Source: Farysia itapuensis (lineage: Eukaryota; Basidiomycota; Ustilaginomycetes; Ustilaginales; Ustilaginaceae). Taken from it: a DNA stretch of 64,000 nt. The stretch spans positions 806,001 through 870,000 of the forward strand of contig JALBYC010000001.1 in the NCBI GenBank assembly GCA_023212645.1, read 5' to 3'. The notes under the pieces were generated by a model. The model saw nothing but the letters and a program-made list of their open reading frames with translations. It made no database searches and was not told where the DNA came from. Positions 59,396-64,000 of this stretch are shown here, one piece after another; the first letter of the stretch is position 1, and every line of letters begins with the position of its first letter. A program made the translations under genes and the position numbers.

Positions 59396-59734
59396 TGTCA
59401 ATTTTGGAGCAACCGAGTGGGGCTGAGAGTGTGTTTGGTGGGACGGTGGAACGGTGTGAGCTTGAGGATGACTGGGAGAAGCTGTCCGTGCATGACGGGA
59501 AATCTGCAAATGACTTCATAGCTTCCGCGCTTGGCTAGGTGCATTTTGAGCCCATTCAGCCATTGTGATTCTGAGTGCTGAACCCTCCTCCACGTCTCCA
59601 CCCTCACATGGTTCTTCTTTTCCTGTCAATCACGTCAAGTTCACAATTCTAAAAGACTACGACTACTTTCCTGAATCCGCTGCAAGTCTGTCCCGAGGCT
59701 GCTGTCGGCGAGAGCGCTCGCACACCATCGGAGC
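59396..59734. promoter_or_regulatory. Divergent promoter, MLRQ-like / EFM6-like
   Basis: The 339-bp interval is between divergent ATGs. A minus-strand frame extends upstream of the chosen MLRQ-like start but without ATG in the right context. No palindrome stands out. Confidence 0.45.
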
Positions 59735-60730
59735 ATGTCAATAGCGTGCTACGGCGAGTCGAATCATGACCAGGCAATTAGGGCTTTTACGGCCACAAGA
59801 AGTTCATTGGAAGAAGCCGAAGCTTTGGACTTGATCGACCCTTTGCGGCACTTTCTCAACGCACCCCAGCACTCGCCGACACTGTCGCCTCAAGCGGCTC
59901 CCAAAAGCGACGAGACAACGCAGGATGTCAGGGACCTGCCCTCGTCGCAGGACTACTCTGTCGTCCCTACGCAACTTGAGAGCATCATTGACCGGCGCAT
60001 TGTCATCCGCTACTTCCGGGATGCAAGCAAGACGCCAGTGCTCTACGAGCTTGAGAACGCTTCTGGGACAATAGCGGCTTTGAACGATAAGGAGCAGATT
60101 GAATCATGGGATGTGTCGCTGAAGTTGGACATGACGAATGGATGTGGTGGCAAGATCTGGCCGGCGGCGGAAGTGTTGGGTGCCTACATTGCTGCACGCT
60201 ACTCGAGTCCAGTCTCTTCCGCGTGGAACGGCAAGACGATCGTAGAGCTTGGGTCAGGGACGGGGCTCGTGGGCTTCCTCGCTGCCAAGCTAGGCCTGCG
60301 CGATGCAAAAGTGTTCGTCACCGACCAGATCCCCATGCTGCCACTCATGCAGGAGAATCTACATCTCAACGGCTTTGCCACCCGCCCAGAAGACGACACT
60401 AACCACGCGACCACGGTGCAAGTCGAAGAACTCAACTGGGGCGAGCCAATACCGACAGTCATACCTCCAAAGCCAGACGTCTTGCTTCTCGCGGATTGCG
60501 TGTATCTAGAGTCAGCCTTCGAACCGCTGGTTCAGACCATGACGGAGCTGGCCACCAAAGACACCGAGATCCTGTTCTGCTATCAGAAGCGCAGAAAGGC
60601 CGACAAGCGATTCTTCATATATCTCAAGAAGCACTTTACCTTCAAAGATGTTGATGACGATGATCCGCAGCGCACCGTCTCCTACCGCCGACAGGGTACA
60701 CAACTTCTTCGCGTGTACAAGAAAGGCTAG
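59735..60730 (+). CDS. EFM6: Protein-lysine methyltransferase of the METTL21/Efm6 group
   Basis: The 331-aa single-exon protein is a class I SAM-dependent methyltransferase. The motif I loop is VELGSGTGLVGFLAA (about 169-183), preceded by GGKIWPAAEVLGAYI, and motif post-II is VTDQIPMLPLMQENL. Catalytic-type motif PDVLLLADCVYLES is near 248-261, matching the [DE]-x-[VI]-Y pattern of family-16 lysine methyltransferases; the end (RFFIYLKKHFTF) fits Efm6. The yeast protein methylates elongation factor 1A; the substrate here is inferred. A run of AATAAA-like sequence follows the stop at 60764, a possible 3'-end signal. Confidence 0.8.
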   Translation: MSIACYGESNHDQAIRAFTATRSSLEEAEALDLIDPLRHFLNAPQHSPTLSPQAAPKSDETTQDVRDLPSSQDYSVVPTQLESIIDRRIVIRYFRDASKTPVLYELENASGTIAALNDKEQIESWDVSLKLDMTNGCGGKIWPAAEVLGAYIAARYSSPVSSAWNGKTIVELGSGTGLVGFLAAKLGLRDAKVFVTDQIPMLPLMQENLHLNGFATRPEDDTNHATTVQVEELNWGEPIPTVIPPKPDVLLLADCVYLESAFEPLVQTMTELATKDTEILFCYQKRRKADKRFFIYLKKHFTFKDVDDDDPQRTVSYRRQGTQLLRVYKKG

Positions 60731-60802
60731 CACCAACACACACACACATATGTTCCAAGGGTAATAAAAGGGTATTAGAGAGAAAGAATGTGAAACTTCA
60801 GA

Positions 60803-61783
60803 CTAAGCGATGATGCAACATGCTTTGGTGTTGTCGACGTATCCACCGTGGGAGCTTGGGTCGTCGTCAGCATCCGTGACGCCACGCACCGAGATGCCGC
60901 TCTGATCTGGGGCGTCCAGATCAAGGGCGTTGCCGGACATTCGCGGACCAGCTCGCGCCCGAGTTCGCGAAGCTTTTCTTCCCATGGTGTAGTCGTCCAC
61001 CCTTCCTTTGCCCAGTGCACCTCCTCCTTTCCTGACACTGCCTTTGTGCGGCGAATCTGTGTCGTCCATCGAGGAGAATTTGGAATGAATGTCTTTCGCC
61101 GCTTGTGCAAATGCTTCCTGCACATTCTGGCCAGTCTTGGCACTCGTCTCGAGGAAGAGCATGCCTTCTTGCTCGGCAAACTCGGCGGCTTCTTTGTACG
61201 ACACTTCGCGTTTCTTGCCCTTAGACCGACGTCGTTCGGTCCTCTGTCGCTCGGCTTTCTTGGCCGCGGTGGAGGGATCTGCGTCAGCGTCAGCTTCAGC
61301 TTCGGCGTCCTTGCGCTCTTTCTCGTCTTCAGCCGCTACCAGGTCGCTCATGTTACCGACGAGCACAACCGTCACTTTTTCCTCGGCGTGGCTTCGGACG
61401 TCGTCCAGCCACATTTTGGCATTGAGGAACGAAGCACGGTGGGTAACGTCGTACACCAGTAGAGCACCAGCCGCACCGCGGTAGTAGGAGCGTGTGATGG
61501 AACGAAAACTTTCAGATCCTGCCGTGTCCCATACCTGTACTTTGACCGTTTCGCCGTTGTCGAGCTCGATGAGGTGACTGCCGAACTCAACGCCAATCGT
61601 CGGGTCTGGATCAGCCAGGAATCGGTCATCCGTCAACCGCACCAGCAGCGATGACTTTCCAACAGACGAATCACCAATCAGGATGAATTTCAGGATGTAA
61701 TCCCACCCTGAAGCGGTAGGTGCAGTCGAAGCGCCGCCTGTCGTTTGCGAGTACGAACCGGAGGGAATACGTATTGGCGCCAT
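60803..61783 (-). CDS. Rab4/Ypt4-like small GTPase with altered active-site residues
   Basis: Rab GTPases direct vesicle traffic at endosomes or Golgi. The 326-aa protein has P-loop GDSSVGKS (37-44), switch I threonine T62 in DPTIGVEFG, WDTAGSE (85-91), and ETSAKTG. Two catalytic positions are changed: S90 replaces the glutamine of WDTAGQ, and the G4 motif reads NMSD (144-147) rather than NKxD. A charged Lys/Glu/Asp insert of about 40 residues follows G4. The last residues ACCIIA contain a CCxxx prenylation motif. The protein begins at MAPIRIPSGS; an ATG 171 nt upstream is in frame but adds sequence unlike Rabs. Convergent with EFM6, 72 bp between stops. Confidence 0.85.
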   Translation of the reverse strand: MAPIRIPSGSYSQTTGGASTAPTASGWDYILKFILIGDSSVGKSSLLVRLTDDRFLADPDPTIGVEFGSHLIELDNGETVKVQVWDTAGSESFRSITRSYYRGAAGALLVYDVTHRASFLNAKMWLDDVRSHAEEKVTVVLVGNMSDLVAAEDEKERKDAEAEADADADPSTAAKKAERQRTERRRSKGKKREVSYKEAAEFAEQEGMLFLETSAKTGQNVQEAFAQAAKDIHSKFSSMDDTDSPHKGSVRKGGGALGKGRVDDYTMGRKASRTRARAGPRMSGNALDLDAPDQSGISVRGVTDADDDPSSHGGYVDNTKACCIIA

Positions 61784-62149
61784 TGTGGAATTGACCCAGA
61801 ATCTGCGTGTCGGTGAAGTCTGATTGATGTTGTCGTCAGCCGAGCTGGCTGGCCTGCTTAGACGACAAGAACACCGGAGCTGCCGAGATGCTATGCAGTG
61901 TCGAGTGAAGGTGGTGGTGCGCAGATGGTATCCCACCCAATAAATTGGATGCATATCATGATGTTCTCCATCCGGTCGGTAATTTTAAATCCCGCTGCGT
62001 CATTTTCATATTTTCCCTCACCGCACATCAATGCTCGAATCTCGTTTCTCTATCGCCACAACTGCCTCATCGGACATCGGCACGCGCTGGATGGACAGCA
62101 AATAGAGGGTATGAATTGATATGCTAGGGAAAGAAGATTGTTCATGTGG
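61784..62149. other. Region between ADA2 3' end and Rab start
   Basis: This 366-bp interval lies between the Rab start (minus strand) and the ADA2 stop (minus strand). The Rab frame is open back to an ATG at 61952-61954, so a longer N-terminus is possible. No gene or palindrome is seen. Confidence 0.5.
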
Positions 62150-64000
62150 TTATACAGCTGCGGTGGGACGGTACTTTTCTGCTTTCCGGGGGCTTTGCGA
62201 GTTGGACCTGCCCGAACTCATGGGTGGGGTACCGTGATTGCTGCTGGGCGCACTTGGTACTGCGATGGGGACCAGTGGTGCACCCCGGCCGTTGTGGTTG
62301 AGATTTGCTTGTTGCTGTTGTGCTTGGGTGAGGCTTACCATGCTATCGCCGTTCGTGGCGTGCGAGGAGTGTGTGCCGAGGTCTGACAGTCCTGCTGACT
62401 GAGTTTCTTCGTTGACATTGGCAGTATGGCCATTTGCCCCGTTAACGAGACTTCCGGCGGCTGACACTGGTGCCGATGAAGACGATGTTGGTGCAAAGGA
62501 GTAAGATGCAGACATTGCCATATTGCCATCGAGCCAGTTGGGACGTTTCACCTCCTTGTCCTTGCTGCGCGGGGGTGACCCAATACCTCCAGTCCAGCCA
62601 GCTTCGCGCGCAGCATCAAAGTAGCCCATGTCGTTGAAAAAGTCCCAGACTTTGCCAAGCTTGTTGACGTCGATCTTGACCAAGGTACGACACTCGCGTC
62701 GGGTCAACTTGCCGCCCTTGGCAAGGAATCCGGCAATCAGCGTCGACTTGATCAACAGGAAAGGCTGGGGCAAGATACGCAGTGCGGAACACAATTGAAC
62801 CTCGGCTGGAGTGAGAAGGTGAAGTGAAGGCGCTTTTGCCAAGTTGAGCGGTTGCGGAGGCTTTCTCGGTGTCTTGGGCTCGTCGGATGTTGAGCCCTTT
62901 TTGGATTTGCTCTCCTTGTCGCCCTTGTCCTTCTTGTCTTTGGAGCCACCGTGAGCGCCGCCAGTCGATTCGTCCATTGGAGTGGGTGTGCTTGTATCTC
63001 GTTGGCGTGCTCGGGCAGCAGCATCGATGCGTGGTCGTCCGATGGCTGACGTGGGCACAGGAGTGGGACCAGCGCCAGTGGCAGGGAAGGCGGCCAATCC
63101 ACCAGCAGCAATGTCTGCTGCTCTGCGCGCCCGTTCGGCCTTTTCTCGCTCATATGTGCTGGCGTCTTCGAGCGACAAGATGCCCATCTTGCGGTAATGC
63201 TGCAGCTGAGCAGCTGCCTTCCGCAAGGCTTCTTCGTAGCAGAGACCATTGAGGAACTCTTCGTAGTCCATGGCTGTCTGCATCTGTGCAAAATGCTTAG
63301 TGCGCGAAACCAATTCGCGTGCTTCTTTCGGTCGTCTTCGTTCAGAGGCCAAATTGCGACGGTAGTCGACCAAATTGCGCTCAAACATGAACTGTTTCCT
63401 GCGTAGACGTCGGTCCAGGCGCTCATTGTACATGTCGATGACGGTGAGTTTGAGATTTAGGTCCGTTGGGTCTTCGTCCCAGTCAAAGGGCTTGTCTTCT
63501 GGCTCAGCGTCCTTGTCTTTGTCTTTGTCGGCATCCTTATCTTTGTCTGCCTCCCTGTCTTTGGGTCCAGATTCGTGGTCTTCGTCTTCGTCATCATTTG
63601 CATCGCCGTCTTTGTCGGTATCTGCTGTGTCGTCAGCGTTTTGTGTCGCTTTTTTGCTCGTGGGACCGCCACGGCCGCTGGCCTCCATACGGGCATGGCC
63701 TTGGGTCGCTTTGCTGCCAAGAGCCTCCCATTCTGAAGGCATTGCCGAGCCACCAAATTCATATACGCGGCCGAACTCGAGATCCTTGATCAGATGTTCG
63801 GCATCCTGCTCGTACTCGTGCTCAAACTCGAGTCGACCGGGCATGAAGCCGGCCAACTCACTGTGATTGGTTGGACCACTGGTCAGTGGCTTGACAGATT
63901 TGGGTGGGGAATAGGAAGCCTGTGCTTCCCGTAATGTTTCAATGCGACGACGCTTCCGACGTTGGAACTCGTCGAGTGATATAGTGGTGGCAAAGTCCAT
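62150..64000 (-). CDS. ADA2: Ada2, SAGA transcriptional adaptor, N-terminus outside window
   Basis: Ada2 links the Gcn5 histone acetyltransferase to the SAGA complex. The reading frame enters from the right edge; the visible 616 residues begin at a methionine that may be internal, because the ZZ finger and SANT domain that start Ada2 proteins are absent here. Present are the central ADA box (ELAGFMPGRLEFEHEYEQDAEHLIKDLEFG, about 50-80), a coiled region (LRRKQFMFERN ... ERRRPKEARELV), and the C-terminal SWIRM domain (about 395-465; ALRILPQPFLLIKSTLI, KLTRRECRTLVKIDVNKLGKVWDFF). Asp/Lys- and Ser-rich inserts separate them, longer than in yeast. Tail beyond SWIRM is Ser/Asn/Gly-rich. Confidence 0.9.
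   Translation of the reverse strand: MDFATTISLDEFQRRKRRRIETLREAQASYSPPKSVKPLTSGPTNHSELAGFMPGRLEFEHEYEQDAEHLIKDLEFGRVYEFGGSAMPSEWEALGSKATQGHARMEASGRGGPTSKKATQNADDTADTDKDGDANDDEDEDHESGPKDREADKDKDADKDKDKDAEPEDKPFDWDEDPTDLNLKLTVIDMYNERLDRRLRRKQFMFERNLVDYRRNLASERRRPKEARELVSRTKHFAQMQTAMDYEEFLNGLCYEEALRKAAAQLQHYRKMGILSLEDASTYEREKAERARRAADIAAGGLAAFPATGAGPTPVPTSAIGRPRIDAAARARQRDTSTPTPMDESTGGAHGGSKDKKDKGDKESKSKKGSTSDEPKTPRKPPQPLNLAKAPSLHLLTPAEVQLCSALRILPQPFLLIKSTLIAGFLAKGGKLTRRECRTLVKIDVNKLGKVWDFFNDMGYFDAAREAGWTGGIGSPPRSKDKEVKRPNWLDGNMAMSASYSFAPTSSSSAPVSAAGSLVNGANGHTANVNEETQSAGLSDLGTHSSHATNGDSMVSLTQAQQQQANLNHNGRGAPLVPIAVPSAPSSNHGTPPMSSGRSNSQSPRKAEKYRPTAAV

Noticed and set aside
1..64000. tRNA, transposon and CRISPR elements
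   Set aside because: No B-box-like GGTTCRANNCC was found in the gaps by eye, no terminal repeats or transposase/reverse transcriptase frames, and no spaced direct repeats.

Overview
The window is a piece of nuclear chromosome from a basidiomycete, most likely a smut fungus (Ustilaginales, related to Ustilago, Sporisorium or Pseudozyma). The signs are densely packed genes on both strands, long intronless coding regions, a few short introns (57-213 nt, GT-AG, with one GC-AG), Ser/Ala/Pro-rich linkers, and an L-ornithine monooxygenase of the Sid1 type at the left edge. No transposon, tRNA, rRNA, CRISPR array or phage-like element was found. Species and functions are inferred from protein motifs only; no search was run.

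Layout, left to right. 0-12 kb: 3' part of a sid1-like siderophore gene; CWC24 (splicing) divergent from ADE6 (purine synthesis); SEC61 alpha (translocon); an unassigned 736-aa helical protein. 12-25 kb: RPS23 and RPL27 divergent from one 278-bp promoter; a degenerate mitochondrial carrier-like protein; phosphatase PPG1; a 1.1-kb gene-poor gap; RAX2 carrying an SH3 tail; a small inner-membrane respiratory-type protein; a HIT protein; a CIA30 domain joined in frame to PIG-P. 25-44 kb: a coiled-coil HMMR-like protein divergent from VPS53 (GARP); DBP10 helicase divergent from EME1 nuclease subunit; a multi-pass membrane protein divergent from an ankyrin-PH-FFAT-ORD oxysterol-binding protein; a PHOSPHO-type HAD phosphatase. 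44-64 kb: a GPI-type aspartyl protease; a DH-PH RhoGEF-like protein; DPB3-like histone-fold protein; MLH1; an EBP-like (EXPERA) domain joined in frame to ALG11; an F-box-like protein divergent from DAM1; an MLRQ-like mitochondrial protein divergent from an EFM6-like methyltransferase; a Rab4/Ypt4-like GTPase; and the C-terminal part of ADA2 (SAGA), cut by the right edge.

Most genes are housekeeping and are not a functional cluster. The less ordinary points are two continuous two-domain reading frames involving ER glycosylation or GPI genes (EBP-ALG11 and CIA30-PIG-P), unusual C-terminal additions (SH3 on Rax2, a winged-helix-like region on Dam1), a Rab GTPase with both the catalytic glutamine and the NKxD lysine replaced, a long GC-AG intron in RPL27 with consecutive hairpins, and a recurring TCACGTG element that by eye appears only between genes. 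Gene models were built by hand from reading frames, splice consensus and family conservation; where the first ATG was doubtful this is said.
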